From assembly GCA_020698575.1 (NCBI GenBank), contig CM036241.1:11303416-11367415 (forward strand): a stretch of 64,000 nt of DNA. Direction: 5' to 3'. The notes under the pieces were generated by a model that saw only the letters and a list, made by a program, of their open reading frames with translations, did not search any database and was not told where the DNA came from. Below, piece by piece: positions 23,310 to 35,232 of this stretch. A program made the translations under genes and the position numbers. The stretch comes from Bostrychus sinensis. Taxonomy: Eukaryota > Chordata > Actinopteri > Gobiiformes > Eleotridae. The first letter of the stretch is position 1. The number at the start of each line of letters is the position of its first letter.

Positions 23310-23401
23310 TCAGGACATCTGGGACACAGTGGGCTTCCTCCTCCAGCCCCTCCACATTTTAATGAGTTTCTTTGAGCTGTAGGACACAGTCTTCCACAGG
23401 C
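23310..23401 (-). CDS. tamm41: tamm41 coding exon 8 (stop)
   Basis: Completes Gly314 and encodes the C-terminal 29 residues, LWKTVSYSSKKLIKMWRGWR and so on, ending in TGA at 23,312-23,310. The acceptor is TTTGTCCTCAG. The tail is basic with spaced tryptophans, fitting a peripheral membrane-binding helix. That function is inferred. Confidence 0.9.
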
Positions 23402-26400
23402 CTGAGGACAAAGAGACACAGTAACAATCACTCTACGCCTCATTAAAAATACATTTTCTCTGTCAGAGTTCTATAGGAAATCTATGACATGTATTGGAAA
23501 TAATGTAATTTAACAACGTTCTTACTGTTCCATTTAAAGAACTGATATGGGAATTAATGTAATGGGTAAAGCCAATCAGAAAACAGCAGACATGCACAGA
23601 ATAAACTGGATCTTGTAACTTGTAAAATATACAACCAAACAGAGGAACAAGTTTAGATATAAAAGAAATATGATTGATCAGGATAAGATGCAATCCAGTG
23701 GAAATAGGTCTGAAAATAGGCTTCCAGATCCAGTTAATTGTTCTAGCAAAATATCTGTCTGGACCTGCAAAGCCTGTAATTTAGCAAACAATATGTAGCC
23801 TCAAAGTGCATACCATTAAACAGTAACTCCATTGTGTTAGTTATGTTAGTTGTGGGTATGGCTGCAACTAACAATTATTTAAAAAAATGATTCATCTCTG
23901 ACGACACCACATAAAATTACAGATTTTTAAAGAGACAAAGCTACTAGTATGCTTTTTGGGGACTTTTGGGTACATTTTCTTTTCATTATAAACACCAAAT
24001 GTATTATTTCTATTACTGTTTTGTGTCTTTAAAGCGCTGTCTTAGTAATAAAACCTCTTTCAGCACATTTATTTCACCAACTGAGTATAACAGAGAGTTA
24101 TAAAGGGATAACAGTCCCACATGGGAGTACAATAGCATTTTTTCTTATCCTTTTATTTATTTTTTGAGCAAACAAGATAAAAAGTTGCAGTGTGCTTACC
24201 AGCAGTAGCGATGCCTTTAATACTCTGTGTTATACTGGAGGATTTCACAATCGATGAGATACCTGTCAGAGAAGAAAAACATGAACACACTTGCAATTAT
24301 CACCTCAGTAGATCAGCAGACTGTAAAAGGATTTGTATGAGCTGGAGATTATAATCAGATCATAATGAAATGCTCTGTGGAAGAATTACTGTAGATGCTA
24401 CTGTTTCCCTCTGCTCCTCACAATCATCTGCATATTAATAAGATGTTTTTTTTTTTTTTCTTTCTTAGTCCTAAATAATTGTTTGGGCATGGCACGGTTA
24501 TCATTATTTCTTATAGTTTGTCTCGCACAAGTGGTGATGGACCCCATTCCATAAACTTACTCAGCTTCTTAGGGTGTCCATGTTTTTCACAATTCCACAA
24601 TATCACGTATATACTGGTAGACATGTAACATAAATGTATGTGTACATGTGTGTATATTTATGTGCCTCGGATGTAACATTGGCTTTTGTGAAAAATAAAA
24701 TTGAATTGAAATTGAAAATGTAAATAAAAACAAATATAAAGTATATAAACCATTGAAATTTGATTGATTCAAATATGTTTTACCATTTAATTAAAAATAA
24801 CTGCTTATTTTTAATTTGGCATAAGCGTATCTCAAAAAAAGTGTGTCAAAAAGCGAAACAGCAGAACATTTTACTAATACAATTTTAAGTGGGGGGTCTC
24901 TATTACCAGTATCGGATGTATTAGATGCTCATAATCTCTAAGTGTTTACAAAAAATCAAATGAACAAATCATACATGTGTTGGCAGGATTACATCTTATT
25001 TGTTATCTTGTATCTCATCTCTTGTACCTTGTTGTACGACAGCCCCGCAATCCGGGTCCTGGGCCACCTGGAGCAGAATCTCCTCCACGTCTCGGTTCTT
25101 TCCCGGAGGATCCACCAACTTTGTGATCTTCTGCTGCAGTGTGCGAGGTAGAGCCATCAGCTGTATAAACTGACCCTCGGGACTTTTGTCCACCTGCAGG
25201 CAGAGACACAGCACTGCAAACACCCCAGCAGAGTCAAATTCAGTTACTGTGTTATTGTATACTGTAGAGATTCAATTCATGTGGGCAACGTGACTGAATT
25301 CAAATCATTTCTGTCAAATCTAGTCAGTTTTCTTTGCAGAGAACCTAACACGACCCAGTATTATCTAATTTGCCCACTATATTGCTCGCCATAGAAAACA
25401 AGCAGAAAGGCAGAGACGTGATGCTCAGTTAAAGGATTAGGAAAACTTTACAGTTACTTTCTTTGAAGTAGACTACAACTTTTAACTGATTAAGCTCTAG
25501 ATGAGGACAGACATTACTTCATATCAGCAGGGTGAGGCAGCAGCTGCATAGACATGTAATCTAGTGTTTAACATAATGTTTTGTAACTTTATATTGAAAT
25601 GTACAGTATTTTTTTTAATCCTTGTAGCTAGAAACCCCAGCAAGTGTGAGGCAAACACTGTCTTCTTATGAAAGGCTTTAATTAAAGTAATTAATTATTT
25701 TTTTCATTTATTCATTCATTCATATTCTTCCGCTTATTCCCGTTAGGGGTCGCGGGTGACTGGAGCCTATCCCAGTAACTTTGGGCCTTAGGTGGGGTAC
25801 ACCCTGGACAGGGGCCAACTTGTCTCAGGGCTGACACAGAGACAAACAAAGACAGACAACCATTCACTCTGACATTCATTTACTAGGGGCAATTTAGAGT
25901 CACCAGTTCACCTAACACACGCATGATGGTGGGGTGAAGCCGGAGAGAACCCACAGTAACACAGAGAGGACATCGTCCAGAGAGATCATGTGTTGGCTGG
26001 CCCCAGGATCAAACCCACAATCTCCTTGCTGGGAGACGAGAACATTAACCACTCTGCTATCGTGCCCCCCACATGAAGTAATTATAAAGTGAAAAAAGTA
26101 AATAGTAAAAAAGTGAAGTAAAGGTGCAATGAGCAGTACATATTTTTTATATTTCATAAAAATTACCCACATTTGTCCCAAGATATGAGGTAAACATGAT
26201 TACATCAAATATCAGTTTCACTGATAACAATGATACAGCTGATTTATTCACAATAAAATTATATATATTGAACCTAATGCCCAAGCTGTTTATCTTTACA
26301 CTCTTTGTTTTGCTTCTAAAACCCTGCATCGCCGATCGTCCAATCAGAAAAGCAAAAAGACTGGCAACCCACAGACCACTGTCTGACCACTGATTTTGAC

Positions 26401-29400
26401 TGCAGCACTGTTTTCAAACCAGAATGAGCGCATGCTGCTTCCAGTACTTTTAAAGTCTGTACACAGATCATGCATAACACTATGACCACTTGCCTAATAT
26501 ACAGCCCCATATCCAACAAACGCTGATGCACTGTGTTTTCTGACACCTTTCTATCAGAACCACCATTAATGTCTTCATCCATTTGAGTTACAGTAGCTCA
26601 TGTTAGACATGGGCCAGCCTTCGCTTACCACATGCATCATACACCATGATGAAGACATAATCTAATCAATTCACCTGTCAGTGGTCATAATGTTATGTCA
26701 GATTGTTGTATAACCCATATATTGTATAATACAAACCAGTTAAGTAGAAATGTACCTCTAGTTTTCCTTGTTGAGGCTTATACACGACCTGAGGACAGTC
26801 TCGTAGAATATTGCTGTACAGAATTCGGAAGTGCTGAATGTTGTCTTTGACTATATTAGCGACTTTGGATTTATCTTCTCCAATCAGCATCCTGAAATCC
26901 CCTGAGACACACAAGTAATATATTAGATTTAAAATAACAATTCCCCAATAGATCATCATGTTTGGTTTTGTTACCAGCATAGGAAAGGCCAGCGATCTGT
27001 AGAAAGAGGTCCTCCTCACTGAAGCTCTCTGGCAGCATGAGGAAAGAGGCCGTCACAGCACTCTTTAGGTTGGCCACAAGAGCTGCTCTGAGCTTCCCAT
27101 TATCACTCTGCACCAGCATCTTCACCTGTAAGCACAAAAATACACACTGAAATCAAAATAGTTTGGGCAAATGGCAACCAGTCAACAACATGTGTTTAAT
27201 GTCAGTGCCTGTGCAGAGAACAATAGCCACATTTACCTCAACAGTCAGTCCATATAATGTTTGTTTATTATTTACTGAACAAATATTATGAATCCTACTT
27301 TAGTAAGTGAACTTTAACCAACTGAGTCCATGTGCTATTATTTAAACGTGAATCCTCAACAGCAAGTCCTTTTTGTAGTCTAAAAATGTCTTAGATATAT
27401 TTTTTTACATGGAAGGATATAATAGCCCAGTGCTTCCCAACTATTTTTGGTCTTGTGTACCCCCAGGACCTGAATTAGTCCTTGTGTGGATCCGGAGTAG
27501 TCCTGGTTTAGAACTGGTTTTGACTCGGCTTCGTCCTGCTTTAGTCTTAGATTAGTCCTGGTTTAGATCCAGCTTAGTCATGGTGTAGTCTTAGTTTAGT
27601 TCTGGTTTAAGACATGGTTTAGTCCTAGTTTAGTCTTAGTTTATTCCTGGTTTGATATGGTTATGACCAAGTTTATCTCTGGTTTAGACCTGGTTTATTC
27701 CTGGTTTAGACCCGGTTTAATTCTGGTTTCAGATCTGGGTTAGTTCTGATTTTAGACCTGGTTTATTTCTTATTAGGCTCTGGTCTTATACCTGGTTTAG
27801 TTCTGGTTTTAGACCCGTTTTTTCCTGGTTTAGTTCTGGTTTTAGACCTGGTTTAAGTCCTGGTTTAGTCCAGGTTTAATCCCTGGTTTGTCCTTCTTTA
27901 GTATTGAATTTTTCTGTTAATCCCTGTTTTATCCCTAAGCATAGTCCTGGGTTAGTCCAGATTTAGGTTCATTTTAGTCTTTGACAGCCAAATATTTCCT
28001 ATGGGTACTCTAAATAACTCCACATACCCTCTGCAATGTGCTTGCGTACCTCTAGGAGTCCCCCATACCCCTGGTTGGGAACCACTGTAACAGCCCATTG
28101 TTTAGATAGCATTTGGTGTGTTACAAAACTTTTGAGTTTTATGCTAGGTTTAAATGATGATTAAATGAATATACTGACTGGTTTGTGCAGCCGTCCAGCA
28201 ACATACATGGTTTTCCAATGCATCAGGTCATTGATGACAGCATCAGTGCTTATTACACCGTACTTAATTATCTGAAAAAAAGAAAAAAACAACAAACTAA
28301 GGTAGGATATGAGTGGATAAATATGTAACTTAATGGCAACATATTAATTAACCCTTATTCTACACCAGAAACAATACATCACTAAGGAAATAAAACAACA
28401 AACTCTTACCCTTCCGTCCACAGGAACCAGTGTGTTGTAGTAGACTGAGGCCCCGTGGTCATTTTGAATTGCACTGATCTTTCTTGGACCCAGTAACTTG
28501 AGGATGGAGTAGTGTTTTCGATTTTGGAGCAGATTCAAGGTGTGCCACGTCACCGGGTCGTCCACAGCAAAGACAAAATCCAGCATGTTTTTCTAAATAA
28601 ATGACAAGAAAGGAACAAGTAAGTTTAGACAGCTTCAACATTGAGGTCCAGAGGTCGGTATTTATTTTTTTACCCTTTTATTTGAGACTATGTTTTTGGA
28701 GTGGTAAAGAATATTATTTGCAACTCATGTTCAAAACAAAAAATACTTGCGTGAACTTGACATCATTTTTTTTTCATGTTCTCTTACTCTTCTTAAGTTT
28801 AGTTAACTATGTGTTTTGGCCTTTCATGTACACAAGAATGGGGTTTCCGTGTTTACGAATACGCAATTTTTTGAAAATACTGGAAGAGGTGTCATGGTCT
28901 CACAGTGAGAAGCTGCATAGGACGCTCTACACACTTTTATTGGAGTGACTTATCTTTGTGTAAACTCAACTTTTCTGAGCTTTCTACCATGTTATAATGT
29001 TGTTTCTTCATCAAAAACCAACCTGGAGTTGTGTTTTGTTTCATTCATGTCTGTTCGAGTAATACTATAGTCTCTGGCACAGAGTTTCTGAGGCCTCAAA
29101 GCGCTTTCATAAACCTCTGCCCACTCAAGGAAGTACTGATCAATCAACAATCCCTCTACATCCAGTCTGCTCTCATTCATTTATCAAAAATATTGCATTT
29201 CCTCTGATTCCTCACAGCTATTTTTCATTTTGTTGCCATTTTTGCTGCCATCTGTTTATTTTCTTCACTTGTTTCTTTATGGCACCAGTAGAGTACTTAT
29301 TATTATTTCTTTTAGTCACATCATGTTTTTAAAGGTTTGAAAATGTGCAGTGGTGTCCTAGAGGCGACCAACATGAATAAAACCATAATATAGCTCCTTT

Positions 29401-29731
29401 TAGGCAACAACGTCTGGTCGAGCGATTTTCAATGTTAAAGGCGTTTTGTTTGTTTTTTACTGTGACTACACATTTTTTTTAACACATTTTCTCAACTAAA
29501 TTAACGTGACTGACTGCTTTTCTTGCAGGTATGTTTCAGAAATCAACTTGAAAAACACGCACAAATGCAGAGATGTCATTTCTCATTACTTACGTCCATT
29601 TGACCTTGGCTGGTCCCATGTTGTTTGAAAACCCCAGAGCCATAGGCAAAGGCTAAACTAATGTCCTGTGGAAACTGAGCCAGGATCCGTCTGTAGAGGA
29701 CTCCCGTGTTGTGCAGGGCTGGCAGTGTCAT
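23310..29731 (-). CDS. tamm41: tamm41, mitochondrial phosphatidate cytidylyltransferase (complete, 8 coding exons)
   Basis: TAMM41 makes CDP-diacylglycerol from phosphatidic acid and CTP on the matrix side of the inner mitochondrial membrane, the first committed step towards cardiolipin. The coding exons are 29,731-29,594, 28,592-28,410, 28,271-28,179, 27,125-26,975, 26,901-26,756, 25,193-25,028, 24,262-24,200 and 23,401-23,310. They total 1,032 nt, 343 residues plus TGA, with phases consistent throughout. The nucleotidyltransferase signature is present: YGSGVF at residues 30-35, then MLDFVFAVDD at 49-58. Other family blocks are LMLPESFSEEDLFLQIAGLS (about 168-187), PQVVYKPQQGKLE (225-237), DPPGKNRDVEE (265-275) and a basic tail with YSSKKL (321-326). 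Length is near the usual vertebrate size as I recall it. All splice sites are GT-AG. No frame break was seen. The gene lies between vgll4 and syn2, as in other vertebrates. Identity is recognised from memory of the human protein. Confidence 0.96.
24200..24262 (-). CDS. tamm41: tamm41 coding exon 7
   Basis: A 63-nt exon, residues 293-313 plus one base: ISSIVKSSSITQSIKGIATA. The acceptor is TTCTCTGACAG and the donor GCTG|GTAAGC. It corresponds to the LSAIVRPSSIRQSTKGI block of human TAMM41. Confidence 0.92.
25028..25193 (-). CDS. tamm41: tamm41 coding exon 6
   Basis: Residues 238-292 plus one base of Gly293. It runs VDKSPEGQFIQLMALP, then DPPGKNRDVEE, then DPDCGAVVQQ. The acceptor is CTGCCTGCAG and the donor CAAG|GTACAA. 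Confidence 0.94.
25705..26072 (-). mobile_element. tRNA-headed fish SINE, copy 1 (tamm41 intron)
   Basis: On the minus strand this reads as a degenerate tRNA-like head (near 26,060-26,010). The body includes the blocks for GGTTCTCTCCGG and TAAATTGCCCC, then TACCCCACCTAAGGCCCAAA, and ends with TCGCGACCCCTAACGGGAA and an AATG-type tail. It is the same element as 62,690-63,058 in the opposite orientation. Confidence 0.75.
26115..26456 (-). mobile_element. MITE of the AAAGGTCCTGTAAGCAGC family
   Basis: The reverse complement matches 18,607-18,898 across the body, including the GATTGG block near 26,340, CAGCTGATTTATT near 26,240 and AATTACCCACA near 26,160. The ends are AAAGGTGCAATGAGCAGTAC on the left and CTTCCAGTACTTTTAAAG on the right. 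It lies in the tamm41 intron between exons 5 and 6. Confidence 0.6.
26459..26712. mobile_element. Tc1-like MITE with TACACAGATCATGCATAAC ends
   Basis: The left end TACACAGATCATGCATAACA continues CTATGACCAC. The right end GTGGTCATAATGTTATG is its inverted match, followed by TCAGATTGTTGTATA. This terminal repeat is common among Tc1-like fish elements as I remember them. There is no transposase ORF inside. Confidence 0.6.
26756..26901 (-). CDS. tamm41: tamm41 coding exon 5
   Basis: Completes Gly189 and encodes residues 190-237, DFRMLIGEDKSKV to QQGKLE. The acceptor is TGTGTCTCAG and the donor GAG|GTACAT. It ends in phase 0. Confidence 0.94.
26975..27125 (-). CDS. tamm41: tamm41 coding exon 4
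   Basis: Residues 139-188 plus one base of Gly189. It contains NLKSAVTASFLMLPESF and IAGLSYAG, the most conserved central block. The acceptor is GTGCTTACAG and the donor GCTG|GTAACA, a slightly weak donor. Confidence 0.94.
27428..28087. mobile_element. Non-autonomous hAT element with internal GGTTTAG array
   Basis: The ends are CAGTGCTTCCCAAC on the left and GTTGGGAACCACTG on the right, a typical hAT terminal inverted repeat. Flanking octamers are TAATAGCC (27,420-27,427) and TAACAGCC (28,088-28,095), seven of eight identical, consistent with an 8-bp target duplication. The interior from about 27,464 to 27,985 is almost entirely degenerate CTGGTTTAGTC units. It lies in the tamm41 intron between exons 3 and 4. 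Confidence 0.75.
27464..27985 (+). repeat. GGTTTAG minisatellite array 4 (inside hAT element)
   Basis: About 47 degenerate 11-mers near CTGGTTTAGTC fill the hAT element at 27,428-28,087, in the tamm41 intron. Confidence 0.85.
28179..28271 (-). CDS. tamm41: tamm41 coding exon 3
   Basis: Residues 108-138, IIKYGVISTDAVINDLMHW to AGRLHKP. The acceptor is TTTTTTTCAG and the donor CCA|GTCAGT. Phase 0. It is too short to be found as a long ORF and was recognised by its match to the KYGVIST and AGRLQKP blocks of the family. Confidence 0.93.
28410..28592 (-). CDS. tamm41: tamm41 coding exon 2
   Basis: Residues 47-107, KNMLDFVFAVDDP to PVDGR. The acceptor is TTATTTAG and the donor AGG|GTAAGA. It carries the acidic metal-binding block LDFVFAVDD and the GASVYYNTLV segment. 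Phase 0 at both ends. Confidence 0.93.
28945..29405. mobile_element. MITE-like repeat (CTCTGGCACAGAG type)
   Basis: It shares AAACCTCTGCCCACTC, CAATCCCTCTACATCCAGTC, TGCTCTCATTCATTTATC and the terminal ATGAATAAAACCATAATATA with 53,535-54,060 and, inverted, 45,460-46,000. It lies in the first tamm41 intron. Confidence 0.6.
29594..29731 (-). CDS. tamm41: tamm41 coding exon 1
   Basis: Residues 1-46, from the ATG at 29,731. The reading begins MTLPALHNTGVLYRRIL and contains FAYGSGVFKQHG, the first nucleotidyltransferase block. The donor is GAC|GTAAGT and the phase is 0. The start aligns with the human MALQTLQS start, and no in-frame upstream ATG was seen nearby. Confidence 0.93.
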
Positions 29732-30010
29732 TTTGAACCGCTAACCGCAGCAGCAACACTCGCACGTTTATCGGGACGAAAACTGAAAAACTAACAAATA
29801 AAAAGCGCCTGTACGATTAAATATTAACGAAAACATATCCAAATAAAAAAGCCAAAGCTAACGAGCTCCTCTGTAGTTGCTGCACATGATTTATATTATA
29901 TTTTGGTCGCTCAAAGTGTTTAACCGGTCAGCTCGGGTCAGCTGTACGCTTCAGAGTCGACTAAATTATGCGTCATCGAGACTTACGGGTGTAGAGGCTC
30001 ATGGGAAATT
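29732..30010 (-). promoter_or_regulatory. tamm41: tamm41 5'UTR and candidate promoter
   Basis: Scattered CpGs (CCGCTAACCGCAG, TTTATCGGGACG, AACCGGTCAGCTCGG) and a TGCGTCAT near 29,970 mark a local rise in CpG upstream of the ATG. No TATA box at a useful distance was recognised. The extent is approximate. Confidence 0.4.
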
Positions 30011-32215
30011 GAGTCAAACACAGTCAAATACTGAACTATTTAATTTTTTACTTAAAGCTGCTGGAATAAATTTAGGAAATCCCGGAAACACATACACTCA
30101 TTAATTGTGAATACGTTTAGTGCTGGTGGGAAATCTAAATTTACTTATATTTTATTTGCTGACAATAAATTCTCAAGAAGTATTCACACTACAGCAACAT
30201 TATTATGATTAGAATATTTTTATAGATATTAACCTTTTTAAAAATAACAAACTTGGTAAAGACTGCAAAAAGAGAGACTGGAATCACAAGGAATCACGTT
30301 ATCAGGCTGACTTGAGATTTCAAGAGACACCGAATTGAACAATAATGTCCTGTGTGTGTCTGCTCATTCAATCGAAGGTGTAACATCAGGCAGTGCAGCC
30401 AGTGCAACTGCATTGGGAGGTGGCCTTTGTCTGTCTATAGTCAAGTTTTTACCTCAAAATAATTTAAATTCATGTTAAATTTAACCAACTCATTGCAAAA
30501 ATTAAGACCTTGATAGAGCTGTATCATCTGTGAGCTAGTTTATCCCAGGAAATCAATGTGTTTTCTTATGATTGACACAAGCACTAATTTTAAACATAAG
30601 CATTTTTAAATTAAATTGTGCAGTTTTTTTAATTCAGTAAAACAGCTGTCTGCCACATTTATAAATTAGAAGCTTAATGGATAAAGTTGAAGTACTGATT
30701 GGCTTTATACAACTTGGGCCCATTCTAAAATTCTGCACTGGGGCCCCTCATTACAAAGTTATGCCACCGCATTCAGTGCATTTTATGTTATTACCCATAT
30801 CACATTCATACTGTCTTTAAAGTACAATAAAGCCCACTGTTAGTATGTTGTTTGCCCAAATTCAAGTCTTTGGACATTAAACTATTTTAGCTCTAATGCT
30901 CTGAAAACAAAGGCAGTTGACAATTATACACATCAATGATTAATTTAGAAAGACAGTTGTAGTGTGGTGTTTAGGCTGTATTAAAATATGACTTTTTTAC
31001 TTTTTCTACAGCTTTAGAAGCTTAAAGTTGCTATCTAAGGTTAAAGAGCATTGTTATATACCTACCTGCTTTACTTAAGAGAAGACAAGCCTTTAAAGTA
31101 TAATTTATTTTACAAGCTAAAGTATAAAGCTTCATATTACTCTGCCTTAGTCACTGCTCTATTGCTCTCAGCCATTTGAAAGAATGAATATTGTATGTAG
31201 ATTTATGTCTTCTGTCGTCTGGCGTTATGACTCTGAGTCTCATTATGAGATTGCTAGGACTAAGACCAATATTATCTTTTCAGTAATCGCCCCGAGCCAT
31301 CATTTCAGACAAATTATACAAATGGGAACACTGGGTGCTGAATAAAAATCTCATTAAGTCTCTAAATTCATGGGAAGCCCAGTAAGAGTGGAGGATTTAA
31401 CATGATGTAACCCAAATTAGTCCAGTTTTTATGCCTCCTGCTGTTCTTCCCATTTGTGATTATCAATAGACCTACAGTATTATGCAAATTAAAAAGTCTC
31501 ATTTCAAATAATACAATTAGTTTTTATTTTTAGTTGTTATTAAAACATACAAAAGCTATATAACAGCTCTAAGGACGCATTAAAACGGACAGTAGGCTTT
31601 ATTAAATTGCTGAAGCTGGAATAAAATTGCATACTAAAGGAAGAAATGGTCAATGCTTTTCCTTTTTTGACCACTTGGAGGCGACACACCACTATAAGAA
31701 GTTTAATTGATTGAGCTAAGGCACTAGCAAAAAGTTGGCAAGCATTAGCATTAGTATTAACAAAAATATTAAGGTGTTTTTCTGTCAACTTCGAGATGTG
31801 TCGGGTTTCTTGCAAGGTGAGTGACAAGACACGAAGCTGAAAATATAGATAAATGAGTGTACTAAGATATAATGTAAGAAATATTTTGTTTTTTATTCAA
31901 CTTTAGGTAGACTACTTAACATTAGGCTAACTATTAGGGTTTATTTATTTTTTATTATTGCTTAAGACAGTAGAATCAAACAATGTACAATTCATGCAGT
32001 ACAATCAAAACAATAATTACTGAAACATGCCTGGAATATGTTAAATAGGACAAATAATAAAATGCCAAGAGTAATTACAAACTAGTTATATAAAATAAAA
32101 ACAAATACGGGGTTCAATAAGATGAATTTTGTTAATAATTTCAACAAATTCTAAAGCTATTTTCGTTTTCATTACCATTAATGACATGAAATATTGATTT
32201 AAATGTCTATAAAAA

Positions 32216-32578
32216 CAGGGTGACCAGACTTTTAGTTCCAAAAGCACAATTTTATTTTATTTATTTATTTTTTTACTGATCACGGTGCACTCACCAAATG
32301 ACAAAAAGTGTACAAAATCCATAAAATTTTCTGTCTAGGTCTTAAGTTTTGAATTTTTAATAGAAATTTATTTATAAAACTAATGACATCTTAAATCTTT
32401 TTAGTGACAAATATGTTTTATGTTTCCTCTGCTTTTCTATTGGTAAAAATGGGGATAACTGGGGCATAGCTTACCGAAAACTGGGACATGAGTGCTTTTA
32501 CAAATATGTGTTGGGACATGGGACATGGAACCTAAAACTGGTAACTGTCCCAGTTAAATAGGGACGTCTGGTCACTCT
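32216..32578. mobile_element. hAT-like MITE, GGGTGACCAGAC ends
   Basis: The left end CAGGGTGACCAGAC and the right end GTCTGGTCACTCT are inverted repeats. Flanking octamers TATAAAAA (32,208-32,215) and AATAAAAA (32,579-32,586) match at seven of eight positions. There is no coding capacity. Confidence 0.65.
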
Positions 32579-34059
32579 AATAAAAACAATGAAAAATAGG
32601 CTGTGTTTTTGTTTGTTAATTTACATTTGTGTATAAAAATTCAGTGTAATCTTGTGTATTTTGTTTTTTTTCCATTTAACCTTTATTTTACCAGGTAGGA
32701 CTTTAAGAACAAATTCTTATTTACAGTGTTGACCTGGAACCTGTTATTTACACAGATAACAGATAACATAAACACAGCCTATTTTTAGGTTTTATTAGGG
32801 TTAAATTATTTTAGCTCACAGTTAACATTCGGACACAGGAGATTTTACTCGTATTTAAGCTCAACTATGGGCCAAAGTATCAAGGTTTTGTTTTAAATTT
32901 GAATAAATGCACATATAATTACAAAACATAACTTAAAAAGTATCTGAAAAGCGAGTGCATTTGGGGACTCACGAACACTTACAATATTTTTACACTAGAT
33001 GGCTCTAATTCCCACCAAACATTCTGTCAGACTAAAACTACTGTATCTTCAGATAAAATGCACATCTTTTTATATAAATAGACTTATTGTTACTTTTAAT
33101 CACATGAACCTGAATGGTAAAATAATGTTAATATTATATGTGATTACAGATTTGTATAGTCTGTTATGGGGAAAAGGACAGAGGATGCACATGAGCAGCA
33201 TCTCTCAGTTTTGCATGCCTGTTGCCATGGAGATGACTTGCATTGCTGTCCAAGTCTGAGCGAAAGGAGCATTAAAAGAAAAATGCACCATTAAACACAC
33301 AACGCACGACTGCAGGATACTTATTCGGAGAAGCAGAGAGAGCCAGGGAGTGGAGATGAAGTCATGTGTTTTTGGTACATAAAAAATATTGTCCCTGCTG
33401 TTTATTTCTATAGGTACTGCACTTCATCTTCCACCTGTGGGTCCCAGTCTCCCCTGAGTCCACATTATCTGATGCTGTGAGTTGCTATGCCATAGTATTT
33501 TACAGTCTCTTGGTTGCTGATCCTGTGTAACCATGCTGGTAGTGATGATAGCATAAGCTCCCCAAATAATGCAGTTTATATTTTACTAAGCAATTCAGTT
33601 TGATTAGCTTGTCAACATCGGAATAATCCATGGTGGTGTATTGAATCATCACTGCTGTATTGAATTACTGTATGCAATGTAATATGTTAGGCTTGCTTGT
33701 TGTGGATACACTTTATTGGTTTGGTACGTTTCAAAGCAAGGTTACAAAGTGAATTAGAAAATATAAAGTAGATAAAAAAGAGACAGGACAGCACAGTACA
33801 GCAAGTGTAAATAATGGCACAATGCTATAGAAAAAACCTATGAAGGACAAGCTTTTACAAAAGATTTTTCCTGACTAATCCAGTATTTAAAATGCGATAC
33901 TAATGTCATCTGCAGCAGTGGTAGAATAATTGCCTTCATTTTATTGATATTTTGGTACTATTCAGTTTACAGCTTTTTAAAAAACATTTTATCCATAAAA
34001 GATGTGGTAAATTTAGATTTTACAGGTATTTAATGTTGCAATGTCATAATATATTACTG

Positions 34060-34437
34060 TTAAAGTCCTGATATTTGCTTTTTTTCAGGCTTTTTGAAAT
34101 AGTTTTGGACACCTTTGCATTAGTATTTCATGTTTTAAAACTTAAAATAAGGTATATGTAGGGAAAACATTGCATACATTTACCTCTTTTTCGGTAGCTG
34201 TTACTTTGGACTTTGCAGACAATACTTGGATTAGGTGTCTGTCGCCCCCAGCTGGCAACGGTGGGGAATGGACAGAGCATAAAATGACTATCTACCTCGG
34301 CTATTAGCAACATGATGCTACCAGATAGGATTACTCAAACAAAATGCTACTCCAGGTATGTTTTTGACATGGAATACAATATTATAACATGGTTAAAAGC
34401 TCAATAAAGTACATTTAGCAGAATAGGCAACCTTTAA
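34060..34437. mobile_element. MITE, TTAAAGG..CCTATT family
   Basis: It shares long blocks with 5,348-5,680, 17,050-17,296 and 57,490-57,963: GGATTAGGTGTCTGTCGCCC, GACAGAGCATAAAATG and CATGGTTAAAAGCTCA. The outer ends are TTAAAGTCCTG and GGCAACCTTTAA. No ORF was recognised. Confidence 0.6.
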
Positions 34438-35232
34438 TATTACAAACCTTTACCAATAACCTTACATTGTCTTTTTGGGGTACGCTGTATCTGAATTGAA
34501 GTATTATGTTCAACTTTTATCTTGGCTCTGCAAAACCTACACTAATCTTCAAAGTAGTTTCAAAAGCTTCCATCTTTTGCAAAATTATTTTATTTTATCA
34601 AACTTCTGTAGTTTAAAAAATGTAATGTATTGATGCCATTACATATTTACATAGTTAAACAAAAGTAACCGCTACCTTCTTAGCCATTAAGAGTACCTAT
34701 AGAAACAAAATGGATTACGTTTGTGCTGCTGGACAGTATGTATTACAGCGTGTCATGATGAGCACCTATTGATGCCAGCTGTGCCCAGAATCCGAGTGCT
34801 CAGATTTTTGCGGATTAACTCAATTGAGCCACCGGAGCTTTGGCCTCTGTGTATTCACCCACACAGATATCTCCTGCTAAGCCTCAAAGCTGCATTTAAC
34901 CAAGCTCTCACATCACAAGTCACTCATCTGTGATATACCTGACGTCTGAGTATAAAGGCTGCCAATATATCAGAGTTTATCATTATTGCAGTATTACCAA
35001 TGGCGCTATCGACATCATCATATTATAATATTACAGCTTTCCAATCCATTCAACACTTTTCATGTCAAAATATTTGCCCGTTTATTGACGTAATTGTGGT
35101 GCAACCAAACAGAAAAGTCCTACTTTAGACTTGGTCCTGGTTCAGTTCAGTTTAATTCAAATGTAATAATAGCCTGGAAAAAGTTAGGTGTAGCACAGAG
35201 TTCTATCAATCTGAGGAGAGGAGCCACTTTTC

